Shown piece by piece: positions 45,471 through 58,109 of a stretch of 64,000 nt of DNA. The position numbers were made by a program, and so were the translations under genes. The DNA lies in the NCBI RefSeq assembly GCF_029168945.1, contig NC_083603.1:6386001-6450000 (forward strand). Reading direction: 5' to 3'. Under the pieces are notes generated by a model. That model ran no database searches and was not told the DNA's origin. It was given only the letters and a program-made list of their open reading frames with translations. Each line of letters starts with the position of its first letter. Position 1 is the first letter of the stretch. Origin of the DNA: Cannabis sativa. Taxonomy: Eukaryota > Streptophyta > Magnoliopsida > Rosales > Cannabaceae.

Positions 45471-45664
45471 TTCTCATTTCATATCCATTGACTTATTTAT
45501 AAGCTTTACACACCAATTACAAATTATTAATAAGCCCCTACACTATTTCATAGTGTAACACAATAATAGTAAAATGACATTTTTCTAGACTTAATGTTGG
45601 ACTAGGATACTTGCCACTTGATCCCATATGAGTCCACACAAACTCTTTTACACTAATTTACTCT

Positions 45665-45975
45665 GGGGATAATTACACAAGGCACTATTTTTTGTAAAAA
45701 AAATTACAATTTTACGTTCAAAGAATTTTTTTTTTACATTTTTACGGTTTTCCATATAAACAACAAGAAAATTACATAAAAGTAACATGAAAATAACATC
45801 TAAATAACAACAAAAAATAACATATAGATAACAAAAAATCAACAATAAATTAATAAGAGTACAACATAAAAAGACCGTATTTTATGTAAATAAAATTAAA
45901 AAAATCGTAAAAATATTTAAAATTCTGTAAAACCGTATTTTTGTAATTTTTTTTGTGTATTTGCAAAATAATCTC
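45665..45975. mobile_element. MITE, 'GGGATAATTAC' family, copy 2 (311 bp)
   Basis: Ends GGGGATAATTACACAA and TTGCAAAATAATCTC, with exact target duplication TTTACTCT (45657-45664 and 45976-45983). The body is homologous to 11863-12197. Confidence 0.9.
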
Positions 45976-45983
45976 TTTACTCT

Positions 45984-46672
45984 GAAATCACCTACCATTT
46001 ACAATTTACCAAATTAGTATAAAGTGTTGTTTTTCCTTAAAAAGTTACAACGAAAGTATAAGGAGAGCCTCGAGATAGCTTGCTGTTTAGAATAGAATAA
46101 AGTGATATTTTAATCCAATACGGACAAACAATGTATGGTTCAATACTTTTTCTTAACCTTAAAAAGTTATTTAATTACAAAAATACTTTGCATCCTAGCC
46201 ACATGACAAGATGTGATTAGTCGCTAAATTTTGCAGTGTAGTTCGGTCGGGATGTAAATTTTGGTCGAAATATCAGCATTTTTTTTCTTCTTTTTAATCT
46301 TTGTTCGATGTTATACAATGTTTTTTATCTTTTTGTTCTTTGAATTCGTTAAATGTCATGGGTAGGTTGAGATATGAATTGTTGATTATTTGAAGAGAAT
46401 AATCAACAAAACATTGACACTTTTATAACTTTCTTTTATTGGTCTTTTAAGTCACTTATGTGAATAGAAGAAGCCAATGATTGAATCCTAATTCTGTAGT
46501 TTACAGTTTTTTCAACCAAGGTGAACCAATTGAACAATAAATTAGGGTGAATATCAATACATCACATCTAACCGAGTATTGATTTAATACACCAATATTC
46601 ATAGTAGACTTATTTTCATTCCATACGTGCACCAATTAAATTGCTTTATAATAAAGGTATTGATATATTTAT
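45984..46672. other. Intergenic, nothing recognised
   Basis: AT-rich; no gene, RNA or clear repeat. Confidence 0.5.
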
Positions 46673-46857
46673 TTTGAGCATTGTTATTAGGCACCAGTGG
46701 TACCTACCACTTTCTCGACATGTCACGTTGCGATTGGCTAGCGATACTCCTTAAAAGCTATTATATTAATTATATGGAACTCGATACTTAGTTGGACAGA
46801 TAGCGATATTGACACATAGGAGGATGATAGGCACCACTGGTGCCATTTTAAGAGTGT
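46673..46857. mobile_element. Inverted-repeat MITE with GGCACCA(C/G)TGGT ends (about 183 bp)
   Basis: GAGCATTGTTATTAGGCACC near the left and the complement of GACACTCTTAAAATGGCACC at the right pair over about 35 bp (both contain CACCAGTGGT). The target duplication is not clear. Confidence 0.65.
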
Positions 46858-47510
46858 CTATTCAAAAAATTTCCTGCTATAGTTTGTATTCATTATAACA
46901 CGAACCAGATCTATTTTAACTATAATTGGTTTAAGTTATTTTATGTTATTTATTTTTATTTATTATGTTACAAAACTGATTATATTTCAATTATAACTGG
47001 TTTGAGTTATTAGTTTTTATTCATAGAACCCGGTTATATTTTTAGTTATTTTTGAGACATTTACTTCTAGTGACTTTTTCAATGACTGTGATTTTTCTAG
47101 CGACCTTTCTGGCAACGGTGACTTTTCCGCTGCCGATGACTTTTCTAGTAAAACTTATTATTGTTTTACAAATATGAGATTTCTATTTTTTTATATAAAA
47201 ATATGGCATAAAAAAACTCATATAAATGTAAAAAAAAAAATATATATTACTCTATAGTGTTATTTATTTATGCCATAAAAAAAATAAAGGGGAATTACCC
47301 CATATACTTTTTTTTAACTTTTTTTTTTTCAAATTTACGGTTTGGGTTGGTTGCAGCACTAGTTGCAATAAGGGTTTCTATACGATTTTTTGTTTCAATT
47401 TAGGTTGCAGCGCTAGTTGCAATAGGAATTTCTATGTAAAATTCCATAAAAATACAAAAAAAAAAAAAAAAAATTGTTTGGAAGTATAAAAATGAAAAAG
47501 GCCCAAAAAT
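46858..47510. other. AT-rich spacer with direct repeat
   Basis: Two copies of ggttgcagc(a/g)ctagttgcaata about 60 bp apart (47351 and 47412). A short tandem of gacttttctagc / gtgacttttccgct-like phrases lies at 47080-47150. No gene. Confidence 0.5.
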
Positions 47511-47517
47511 AAATTAT

Positions 47518-48435
47518 AGGGCATTTTACAAAAATACTGGATTTGGGGTAATTGTTTTCAATTTTACTGCCACACGGCAGAATTAACATTTATACTGTCC
47601 TCCCTTTTTTTTTTTCTTTTATACTGTCAACAACAAAACAAAAGTATGAGGCCTCCATCTTTGACAATCACAGACATAACCACCACAACAACACCAGGAC
47701 ACCGGAAAATAACCATTAATTCCGACAAGAATAAACAAAAGCAGTAAAATCGACGTCAATAAATAATCATGGCAAAACAACGGTAAAACAACACTAAAAC
47801 AATCAAACAAAACAAAAGAAAAAAATGATTAAAAAAAACAAACAATCTGCTGCACAACCTCAACACCAGATGCAAAATCAACTATATTTGCAAGTCTATT
47901 CCTAGAAAATTATAAAAAAAAAAACTACTGAAACAACACTGAAACAACACAAAAACAAATGAAGCAAATATAAATACTTAGAAAAATATAAAAGAAACAC
48001 ACACCTCAAAACTCTCTTGTGAGTGAGCTCGTCAAATATATTTATAGGACAACCAAAAGAAAAAAACCACAAAAATAGCCAAAGAGAACGAAGAATAAAT
48101 GTATTTATAGCCTCCATCTTCCACACTCACAGACATAACCATCACAACAACACGAGAACACCCAGAAAATACCTATTAATTCCAGCGAGATGGAGCAAGG
48201 GCAGTGAAATCGGCATCAAATAAACAAATCATGAAAAACAACAGTAAAACAATACTAAAACAATACTAAAACAAAAAAAAAACAATAAAAGAAAAAAATG
48301 ATCAAAAATTAACTATGTTGTGCATATCCTCAATACTAAATGCACTATATTTGCTAGAAAAGTTCTAGAAAATTAGAACAAAAAAAAACCACACTAACTC
48401 TTATATTTTCAAAAAAAAACATAACTAAGAACTTC

Positions 48436-48485
<50 letters not shown>

Positions 48486-49073
48486 GAAAAGAAGATGAAG
48501 AAGAAGAACTGAACATGAAAAAAAAATAAAAATCATGAAAAACAACAGTAGAACAATACTAAAACAACGGTAAAGATGAAAAAAAAAACTTGAAGAAGAA
48601 GATGAATATTAGAACATGGGGGTGAGATTTATTTGAAAAGCTAGAAGATAAAGATGATGAAGAAGATGAATAGTGAGAAATGGGAGTGGGATTTTTAAAT
48701 CTATTTAAATAAAAAAAAAAGAGTGAGACATGGGGTGTGATTTTTAAATTTATTTAAATAATAGAAAAAGTAAAACATGTCACTTTTATGACACATCCCA
48801 TCAACCTTTTCAACAAAATAATAATTATTAAATTATCTCAAAAAATAATAATTATTAAATATTAAAAATAATAAATAATAACTTTTATATCCATTAAAAT
48901 AAAAAATTAAATAAATAATTGAGCCCATGTCCCAATCAATCTAAAAAAAAAACAAAACAATAACATAAAATTGTTGGCAGCCGAAAAAAAAAACAGTACA
49001 AAAGTTAGTTTGGGAGTGTAACAGTATAAAAGAAAGAAAATGGGAAAACACAGTAAACTGTGTAAATTTCCCT
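47518..49073. mobile_element. Mutator-like non-autonomous element (1556 bp) with internal duplication
   Basis: Ends AGGGCATTTTACA and, inverted, AGGGAAATTTACA, with AAATTAT (47511-47517 and 49074-49080) as a 7-bp direct repeat. Inside, about 47655-47920 and about 48112-48375 are diverged copies of one segment (ctccatctt...cacagacataacca). A pure A tract lies at about 48446-48476. The minus-strand open frames are F/L-rich translations of A-runs and not genes. Confidence 0.75.
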
Positions 49074-49175
49074 AAATTATACCCTCAATTCTCATGAAAA
49101 TTCCCTATTATTTGGGTGGGCATTGATATCTCTTATTTTGGGATGTAAGCACCCTATATCGCATTTGCTCATTTA

Positions 49176-49418
49176 GGGCTCGTTTGGAACGTCGTATTAG
49201 GTCGTATTGTATTGTATTGTATTATATTGAATTGGATTATATATCATATTTTTATATAATACTATGTTAAACTTTAATTTATACTAAAATATTATATGTT
49301 TAGGTGTTCATAAAAGTTAATACCACATATAGTTTTACATAAAAATATTGCATAAAATACAATTCAATATAATACAATACAATACAATACGACCTAATAC
49401 GGCGTTCCAAACGAGCCC
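49176..49418. mobile_element. Harbinger/Tourist-like MITE (243 bp), second copy
   Basis: Same terminal sequence GGGCTCGTTTGGAACG as the element at 1785-2022, with TTA target duplication (49173-49175 and 49419-49421). It lies about 900 bp upstream of CHLH. Confidence 0.93.
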
Positions 49419-49421
49419 TTA

Positions 49422-50325
49422 ATAACATAAAATTCATGCTAATACAGCAAAAATTATTCACAAAATTTTTTATATTATATTTTTAACCGCAATTATCTGT
49501 CTATTCAGTTTACCCACAACATTTTTTTTCTCTTTTGGAATTTCACCTTGGATTTACCTCAAGTAAGAAACCAAGAACATAAATAATAAAAAGGGTAGTT
49601 TTCAAAAACTTGGTGTTGGACTAGGATACCTGGTCCCATATGAATCCACAGAAAAAATATCACTTCCTTTTCATTCTGGGACACAAACTCAATGAACCAA
49701 ATGACTTAAATTCACAAAAATCTTCTCTTTTGATTTCTTTCTTTCTTTCTTTTTTTTTTTTCAATTTTTCTCTTTCATCATCAGCAATCCACACTCCACC
49801 TCACCACCCCTAATGACACTTTTGTGAAATCCAACTCAACCAATCAGAACTCAGCAAACTCCATCACAATGACCCAAGAAGATAGATAAGTCCCCTACAC
49901 ACACTCTCTCAAACCTCAATCCCAAAACAACAAAATAATTATTATTATTTATAATTTTTTTTGTTTTTTTGGGTACAACATGAAAACTCAACCTCAAAAT
50001 TAACTCCATTCATACCCTTTTCGCCACGTGTCCATAGTTCCCACCATGGAAACCATATTATGAATCAACCGTTGCCTCTTACCAAGTGGCCTTCCTTCTT
50101 CACTCCACACAAAATATAAAACTATAAACCTGAAAAAGAAAATAGAAGAAGAAGAAGAAAACTCAAAGCTTAAATTTAAGCTTTAGTTACAGAGAAAAAT
50201 CATAATTGGGAGAGAACCCATTTCTTCTTTCGTACCATCTTTATCAAAGTTTTCATCTTTTTCTATCTTTATCTATCTCCATAATCATAATCCTCAATTT
50301 TGTTAAACAGAGGAGTTAGCCATTA
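49422..50325 (+). promoter_or_regulatory. CHLH promoter and 5' UTR
   Basis: A G-box CACGTG lies at 50025-50030 (gccacgtgtcc), the site bound by bZIP/bHLH light regulators in many photosynthesis genes. GATA motifs (agaagatagataag, about 49876) and a CCAAT box (aaccaatcag, about 49838) precede it. A TATA-like TATAAAA lies at 50115-50121, about 205 bp before the ATG, followed by a purine-rich then CT-rich leader. Light regulation is inferred from the motifs. Confidence 0.6.
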
Positions 50326-53300
50326 ATGGCTTCTTTACTATCTTCATCATTCACCTTGACAAGTTCTAAAGTTGATCACCTTTCTTCACTTTCTAAAAAA
50401 CAATACTTTCTTCACTCTTTTCTTCCCAAGAAAGCAAACCAACCCAACTCAAAATCTTTCCTTAAAGTGAAGTGTGCAGCAGTTGGGAATGGTTTGTTTA
50501 CTCAGACCACACAAGAAGTTCGTCGAATTGTCCCAGAGAACAAAAATGGACTTCCCACTGTGAAAATTGTTTATGTTGTTTTGGAAGCTCAGTACCAGTC
50601 TTCACTCACTGCTGCAGTTCAGTCATTGAATGAATCAAAAAGGTATGCTTCTTATGAACTAGTTGGTTACTTGGTTGAAGAGCTTAGAGATGAGTCAAAT
50701 TACAAATCTTTCTGTAAAGATCTTGAGGATGCCAATATCTTCATTGGGTCTTTGATTTTCGTTGAGGAACTTGCTTTGAAAGTCAAAGCTGCTGTTGAGA
50801 AAGAAAGGGATAGACTTGATGCAGTCCTTGTGTTCCCTTCAATGCCTGAGGTGATGAGACTCAACAAGTTGGGTTCTTTCAGTATGTCTCAATTGGGTCA
50901 ATCAAAGAGTCCATTTTTTCAACTCTTTAAGAAGAAGAAGCAGTCTGCTGGCTTTGCTGATAGCATGTTGAAACTTGTGAGGACTCTTCCTAAGGTTTTG
51001 AAGTACTTGCCTAGTGATAAAGCTCAGGATGCTAGGCTTTACATACTCAGTCTTCAGTTTTGGCTTGGTGGTTCCCCTGATAACTTGGGGAATTTCTTGA
51101 AGATGATTTCTGGGTCTTATATTCCAGCTCTCAAGGGGCTTAAGATTGAGTACAAAGACCCAGTTTTGTATTTGGATACTGGAGTTTGGCACCCTTTGGC
51201 TCCTTGTATGTATGATGATGTGAAGGAGTATTTGAACTGGTATGGAACTAGAAAGGATGTTAGTGAGAAGGTTAAGGGCCCGAATGCGCCTATAATTGGG
51301 TTGGTTTTGCAGAGAAGTCATATAGTTACTGGTGATGACAGTCACTATGCTGCTGTGATCATGGAATTGGAGGCGAAAGGCGCTAAGGTGATACCGATTT
51401 TTGCTGGTGGACTTGACTTTTCAGGTCCAGTGGAGAAGTATTTTGTTGATCCTGTTACCAAGAAAACATTTGTGAATTCAGTGATATCACTCACTGGTTT
51501 TGCACTTGTTGGAGGGCCAGCAAGGCAGGATCATCCTAAAGCTATTGAGGCTTTGATGAAGCTTGATGTTCCTTACATTGTGGCAGTGCCTTTGGTGTTT
51601 CAGACAACTGAAGAGTGGCTTAACAGTACTTTGGGTCTTCACCCAATTCAGGTTGCATTGCAGGTGGCTCTTCCTGAGCTTGATGGAGGCATGGAGCCTA
51701 TTGTTTTCGCCGGAAGGGATCCTAGAACAGGCAAGTGATTTCCTTTCTTTTTTTCTGTACATGTATAGTTTGTTTTTTGATTAAATGTCTTTACCAAGTA
51801 GTTTATCATGAGCTGAAACTTTGGGGTTTCTTTATTGCTATACAATTATGGTTCTATTAGTTCTCACACTCAAAATTCTTAGTATTAACAAATAATGTTA
51901 TAATGGTTTCAGGGAAGGCACATGCCCTTCACAAGAGGGTTGAACAACTGTGCACCAGGGCAATCAAATGGGCTGAACTGACAAAGAAGACAAAGGTATT
52001 TGTTTTCTTTAATCTGCAAAAGTTCTAGATTCATAGAGCTTAGATTGCTAATGATGAATAGTGAGCTCATACTGTGCAATATGTGAAAACCTTGCTGCTT
52101 TATTTAGATATTATTTACAAAGAAAAGAGACTCTATAGATATTATTTATTATTACTATTTACAATTGTATGTTGCTGAGAAGACATTATAGATGTTGCTT
52201 GAAACAAATTCTAGTTGTGGAGTTATTTTTATTCCACTGTCTCAATCAATTTCCTTAACATTTGGTTATTTGCTGAGTATTGTTATTCACTGTACTTATG
52301 CAGGAAGAGAAGAGAATAGCAATCACTGTCTTCAGTTTCCCTCCCGACAAAGGAAATGTTGGAACTGCGGCTTACCTGAATGTCTTTGCCTCCATCTTCT
52401 CAGTTCTCAAAGACCTTAAAGAAGATGGTTACAATGTTGAGGGCCTACCAGAGAGTTCAGAGGCTTTAATTGAAGAAGTTATTCATGACAAAGAGGCTCA
52501 ATTCAGCAGTCCAAACCTGAACGTTGCCTACAAAATGGGGGTCCGGGAATATCATAAATTAACTCCATATGCCACTATGTTGGAAGAAAACTGGGGCAAG
52601 GCTCCTGGAAATTTGAACTCAGATGGAGAGAATCTCTTGGTATATGGAAAACAGTATGGTAATGTCTTCATTGGAGTTCAACCAACTTTTGGCTATGAGG
52701 GTGATCCTATGAGATTACTGTTCTCTAAGTCTGCTAGTCCTCACCATGGCTTTGCAGCTTACTACTCGTTTGTTGAAAAGATCTTTAAAGCTGATGCTGT
52801 TCTTCACTTCGGTACTCATGGCTCGCTTGAATTCATGCCTGGAAAACAAGTGGGGATGAGTGATGCCTGTTATCCTGACAGTTTGATTGGGAACATTCCC
52901 AATGTTTATTATTATGCTGCTAACAACCCATCTGAAGCTACCATAGCCAAACGTCGTAGCTATGCAAATACCATCAGCTACCTTACTCCACCAGCCGAAA
53001 ATGCAGGGCTCTACAAGGGTCTTAAGCAGTTAAGTGAACTCATCTCCTCGTACCAATCGCTGAAAGACTCTGGTCGTGGCCCACAGATTGTCAGCTCAAT
53101 CATCAGCACAGCCAAACAATGTAATCTTGACAAGGATGTAGACCTGCCTGATGAAGGCACTGAACTCTCAGTTAAAGACCGAGATAGTGTGGTTGGAAAA
53201 GTGTACTCCAAAATCATGGAGATCGAATCCCGTCTTCTCCCTTGTGGCCTTCATATCATTGGTGAGCCTCCAACAGCCATGGAAGCAGTAGCAACCCTGG

Positions 53301-55149
53301 TCAACATTGCAGCGCTGGATCGTCCTGAAGATGAAATTACATCGTTCCCATCCATATTAGCTCAGACAGTGGGGAGAGAAATAGAGGATATCTACAGAGG
53401 AAGTGACAAAGGAGTTCTCAAGGATGTTGAGCTTCTTAAGCAAATAACTGAAGCAACACGAGGAGCGATTTCCAAATTCGTGGAGCGTACAACAAATAAC
53501 AAAGGCCAAGTTGTTGATGTAGCTGATAAACTCAGCTCAATTCTTGGTTTTGGCATCAATGAACCTTGGATTGACTACTTATCTAGCACCAAATTTTACC
53601 GCGCAGACAGGGAGAAACTGAGAAAACTATTTGAGTTCTTGGGAGAGTGCTTGAAGCTAATTGTGGCTGACAATGAGTTGGGAAGTCTAAAGCAAGCATT
53701 GGAGGGAAAGTTTGTCGAACCAGGGCCAGGCGGAGACCCAATTAGAAACCCGAAAGTTTTGCCAACGGGGAAGAATATTCATGCTCTTGATCCACAAGCC
53801 ATTCCTACCACAGCTGCTATGCAGAGTGCAAGGATTGTTGTGGAGAGGCTAGTTGAGAGGCAAAAGATTGACAATGGTGGAAAGTACCCCGAAACAGTTG
53901 CACTGGTATTGTGGGGCACTGACAATATAAAAACTTATGGTGAGTCCTTGGGTCAAGTTTTGTGGATGATTGGTGTTAGACCAATTGCTGATACTTTAGG
54001 CCGAGTCAACCGAGTTGAACCAGTCAGTCTTGAAGAGCTTGGAAGGCCTAGGATTGATGTTGTTGTTAACTGTTCAGGAGTGTTCAGGGATCTCTTTATC
54101 AATCAGGTACCATTCTTTAATCTGTCCACCTATATATCTCAGATTCTGTTATACAATCAGGCATTTCAATCCAAAATAAATTGTTTTGCAGATGAATCTC
54201 CTTGATCGGGCGGTAAAGATGGTTGCTGAACTAGATGAGCCTGTAGAAATGAACTTTGTTCGAAAACACGCATTAGAACAGGCAGAATCCCTTGGAGTTG
54301 GAGTAAGAGAAGCCGCAACTCGAATCTTCTCGAATGCCTCAGGATCCTACTCTTCTAACATTAACCTTGCTGTGGAGAACTCTACATGGAATGATGAGAA
54401 ACAACTGCAGGACATGTATTTGAGCAGGAAATCTTTCGCTTTTGATTGTGATGCCCCTGGTGCTGGCATGACTGAGAAAAGACAAGTTTTCGAGATGGCT
54501 TTGAGTACAGCTGAAGCAACCTTCCAAAACCTTGACTCTTCAGAAATCTCACTCACTGATGTGAGTCACTACTTTGACTCAGACCCCACCAATCTGGTTC
54601 AGAACTTGAGAAAGGATGGGAAGAAACCGAGTGCTTACATAGCTGATACCACAACAGCCAATGCTCAGGTGAATTTCTATACCAATATTGCTAAATACTA
54701 AGTATTTGGATTGCGAAGCAAAGATCTCTAGACCCTTTTCGCCAAAATCTGATTATCTTCTTACAATGCAGGTTCGTACACTTTCTGAGACCGTGAGGCT
54801 TGATGCTCGCACTAAGCTGCTGAACCCCAAGTGGTATGAAGGAATGATGTCAACTGGTTATGAAGGTGTTCGTGAAATCGAGAAGAGACTTACCAACACT
54901 GTTGGATGGAGTGCCACTTCTGGTCAAGTTGACAACTGGGTTTATGAAGAGGCCAATACCACCTTCATCCAAGATGAGGAGATGATGAACAGGCTCATGA
55001 ACAAGAACCCAAACTCATTCCGAAAGATGGTGCAGACATTCTTGGAGGCTAATGGACGTGGCTACTGGGAGACATCAGCTGACAACATTGAGAAGTTGAG
55101 GCAGTTGTACTCAGAAGTTGAGGACAAAATTGAGGGAATCGATCGGTAG
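50326..55149 (+). CDS. CHLH: Magnesium chelatase subunit H (CHLH/GUN5), chloroplastic
   Basis: The porphyrin-binding subunit of Mg-chelatase, which with CHLI and CHLD inserts Mg2+ into protoporphyrin IX, the first step committed to chlorophyll. It is also known as GUN5/ABAR in plastid signalling. Exons: 50326-51730, 51913-51995, 52304-54106, 54192-54668, 54772-55149; the sum is 4146 nt, 1381 aa plus stop, the same length as Arabidopsis CHLH. Residues 1 to about 50 are a Ser-rich transit peptide. The CobN/Mg-chelatase signature [10 protein letters not shown] starts at residue 664. The protein ends [10 protein letters not shown]. Intron 1 has a GC donor (acag|gcaagt), forced by the frame; the other three are GT-AG. 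No lesion is seen. It is convergent with NAD-ME. Confidence 0.98.
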
Positions 55150-55699
55150 AGACAATTCTTGAAACCGAAATTGCTGTGAAAATTTGTAAAGTGAGATTAA
55201 AGAAAAGTTTTCAGTACATTGATGAAGTTTAGTTTTTTGTGCTTTGAAATGTCTACTTAATGTGAATTTGCTTACAAGTTTTTATGATGTAACTTGAGAC
55301 ATTTTCAGGCACTAGAGTAGTGACTGTTGCTTTGATTATCATGTTCATTAAAATAAAATATATAAATATATTTCTCTATCATTGTTTTACAATACATATA
55401 GAGATAGCTTTCATTTATTAAATAGCAGAAGATTTTTGAAGCTGAGGCTGAAAAGATTATGGTTAGTAACTTAGTGAGCTTGGAGTTTTGAACAGAGTGA
55501 CCAAAAGCACCAAGAGTAGCTGAAATTTTCACTTTCTTTTCTTTTGAAGTGTTTATATTGTTATCAAAGAGAGGAAAATCTGGTAGATATTTCAAGACCT
55601 ACCTAAAACAATCACCCTTTATTTAAAGAATTGAAACTAATGCATGGAGATTTTGACATGTAACACTATGCTCTTATTACTTCTCTTCTTTTGGGAAGA
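55150..55699. other. Convergent 3' UTR region of CHLH and NAD-ME
   Basis: 550 bp between the two stop codons. A minus-strand open frame at 55305-55595 (96 aa, KKVKISATLGAFGHSVQNSK) has plausible composition but no family or start context. It may be chance, an unrecognised exon, or an old fragment. Confidence 0.5.
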
Positions 55700-57896
55700 T
55701 CAATCTTGCTTATAAACCAGTGTTGGGTATTCTGGAGACCACATACTGTTCTTCACATACTCTACAATTTCGTCCTGACTAAGTTTTCTAAGTTGGCGCG
55801 CATCCATTTCGCGGTAACCTTCAGCTAGATCCTCTTCTATAGCTTCCTTTATAACAGCTGCAGCTACTTGTTTTGTTATATCTCGAATGCTTGATATAGA
55901 TGGGTAAATAACCCCATTTAGAACATCCTCTTCTGACATATATGCAGCTAGGCATTCAGCCGCTGCTTGCAGCATGCCATCAGAGATGATCCTTGATCCA
56001 GATAGAAGAGTACCAAGCCCAATTCCCGGGAAAAGGTACATGTTGTTTCCCTGGTTGCAGTGACCAATACGACCATTTCCAAGATGGACATCCTTGAATG
56101 GACTTCCACTTGCAAATACAACATTGTCTCCCACAATGGAGAATGCCTCATGAGGAGTACATTCTGCGTTTTTGGTAGGATTTGACATGGCGAAGATTGC
56201 AGGCCTTGTTGAAGTTGAACCTTTAAGTGCCTCTAGTACTTCTTTTGAGAACAAGCCCCCAACTGCTGACAATCCAAGAAGCACATCAGGCTTAATTTGT
56301 TTCACCACTTGTACAAGACTTGCACCTTCCTTTAACCCCTGTCGATGAATTTCTTCGATTTTTCTTGCAAAAGGAAGTGCATCAGGATCAACATTTTCGC
56401 GCTCATCTGTGATAAGACCATTGGCATCAACCACCCAAAACTGTCTCAAAGCACTCTCTAAAGCAGATTCATTGTTTCCCAACATCCTTGCCATTGTTTT
56501 TCTTGCAGCATTTAGAACACCTATTCCTGCACTCCCAGCACCAGCAACAACAATCTTCTGTTTCGGGAAATCAATCATTGCTCTTCCTTGTGCTCTTACA
56601 GCTCCCAAAAGTCCAGCAATGGCAACTCCTGCTGTTCCCTGAACATCATCATTAAACATTCTGTATCTAGCTCTATAACGCTGCAACAACTTAAATGCCC
56701 ATTTGCTTTGAAAATCTTCAAACTGGACAATAACATGGGGCCATCTAGTAAAAACTGCCTCCATAAATTCATCAATAACACCAAGATACTCTTCACCATC
56801 TAAACGATGTCTCTGTAATCCCAGATACAAAGGGTCTTTGAGCAATTTCTCATTGTTGGTTCCAACATCAATCATCACAGGAAGTACCTGAAATTCCATA
56901 TTCTATGATTACCAACTTTTATTTAAATCCCAAAATAAATCATATAATACACTTCAAAAAAGGGTATATTGATGCATTTTTACTTTTATCATGTATGTTG
57001 TAGTTATTTAAGACATTCAAGGCGTGCAACAAGCTATATAAACGTTGTTTTCAGCATGTTAAATGTTCTCTAATTTCTCTTACAAATATGTCTTAAATAA
57101 CTCCAACGTAGACGAACATAATGTCAAAATAATCATAGAATTTTCTCATATTTATGAAATAAAACTTGTAAAATAAGGATTTGAACAATACCCTTTGAGG
57201 ATTAATCCCAGCAGCAGCTACATACAAGTCAAGTTTCCCAATAGCAATACCAATCCCCTGAACACCAAGATCACCAAGCCCCAATATTCTACTTCCATCT
57301 GTAACAACAATCATATCAACCTCATCAGCTGGCCAATTATAAACCATAGACATCATTTCACCACGATCTTCACCACTGAAATACATTCCCCTTGGTCTTC
57401 TAAACAAACCACCATAGTTTTGACAAACAAGACCAACAGTAGGAGTATAAATCACAGGAGCATATTCTTCAATATTAGCAATCAAAACCTTATAATACAT
57501 TGTCTCATTTCTATCATGTAATCGATTAAGTATCCTCCATTTCGCCACTGCGTACGGATCAGAAGGTCCATCTCTCGCTTCCACTTCGTACCTCTTCAAA
57601 TCAGCCATAAATCGTTCGATTTGCTGCTCTGTTGACATAACATTTGGTGGAAGAAGCCCTCTCAGATCCAAACGGTCTCGTTCTGTCATTGTGAAAGCTG
57701 TTCCTTTGTTGAACCATGGATCGTGGAGAATGTCGAGACTGCGCTTGTGGATCATCGTGGGACGGTGACCTTCGGTGGTGGTAAATGATCTGGATTGAGA
57801 CAGCCATGGAGATGGATTCACGACAGCTCTCAGTTTCTGATTAAGGCGATTCACCAGAGATGATGAAGCTCTCATCTGGCCGTACAAGTTCCCCAT
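55700..57896 (-). CDS. NAD-ME1: NAD-dependent malic enzyme, 62-kDa (alpha) type, mitochondrial
   Basis: Oxidatively decarboxylates malate to pyruvate and CO2 with NAD+ in the mitochondrial matrix, usually as a heteromer with the 59-kDa type. Two exons, 57896-57192 and 56887-55700, with a GT-AG intron (caaagg|gtattg to tttcag|gtactt); 630 aa. The start chosen is the ATG at 57896 because aacaATGGGG fits the plant consensus; an in-frame ATG at 57920 adds 8 residues. Residues 1 to about 45 look like a mitochondrial presequence (RSFTTTEGHRP at its end). Motifs: YTPTVGLVCQNY, metal-binding ED at 292-293 and FNDD at 313-316, NAD fold GAGSAGIGV at 351-359. It resembles Arabidopsis NAD-ME1 much more than NAD-ME2. 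Confidence 0.95.
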
Positions 57897-57920
57897 TGTT
57901 AAGCTAAGACCACCATGCAT

Positions 57921-58109
57921 TGGTATTGTGTTAAATTTGGGTGAGTATGAAAGAGTATCTCATCTCCATGCAAATAGGTGATCTGTAATATAGCTGTAAA
58001 AAAGTTTGGTGTGTCATATTATGATATAATTTTTAATATTTTATTATTAAAATTATTTATTTCATTAAATTATAAACATTTTACATTTACTTCAACCAAT
58101 TGGTTTTAT
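57921..58109 (-). promoter_or_regulatory. NAD-ME 5' leader and proximal promoter
   Basis: Sequence between the first ATG and the MITE. No firm TATA box; AT-rich. Confidence 0.4.

Noticed and set aside
48354..48545. 63-aa F-rich minus-strand frame
   Set aside because: Translation of a poly(A)/poly(T) tract within a non-autonomous element.
51731..51738. CHLH exon 1 ending at its stop codon, or a GT donor at 51735
   Set aside because: The stop follows directly from reading into the GC-donor intron, and the GT alternative puts exon 2 out of frame.
54107..54191. CHLH split into two genes at 54205
   Set aside because: The frame at 54107-54191 is an intron with GT-AG borders (caatcag|gtacc to tttgcag|atgaa); exons join in phase.
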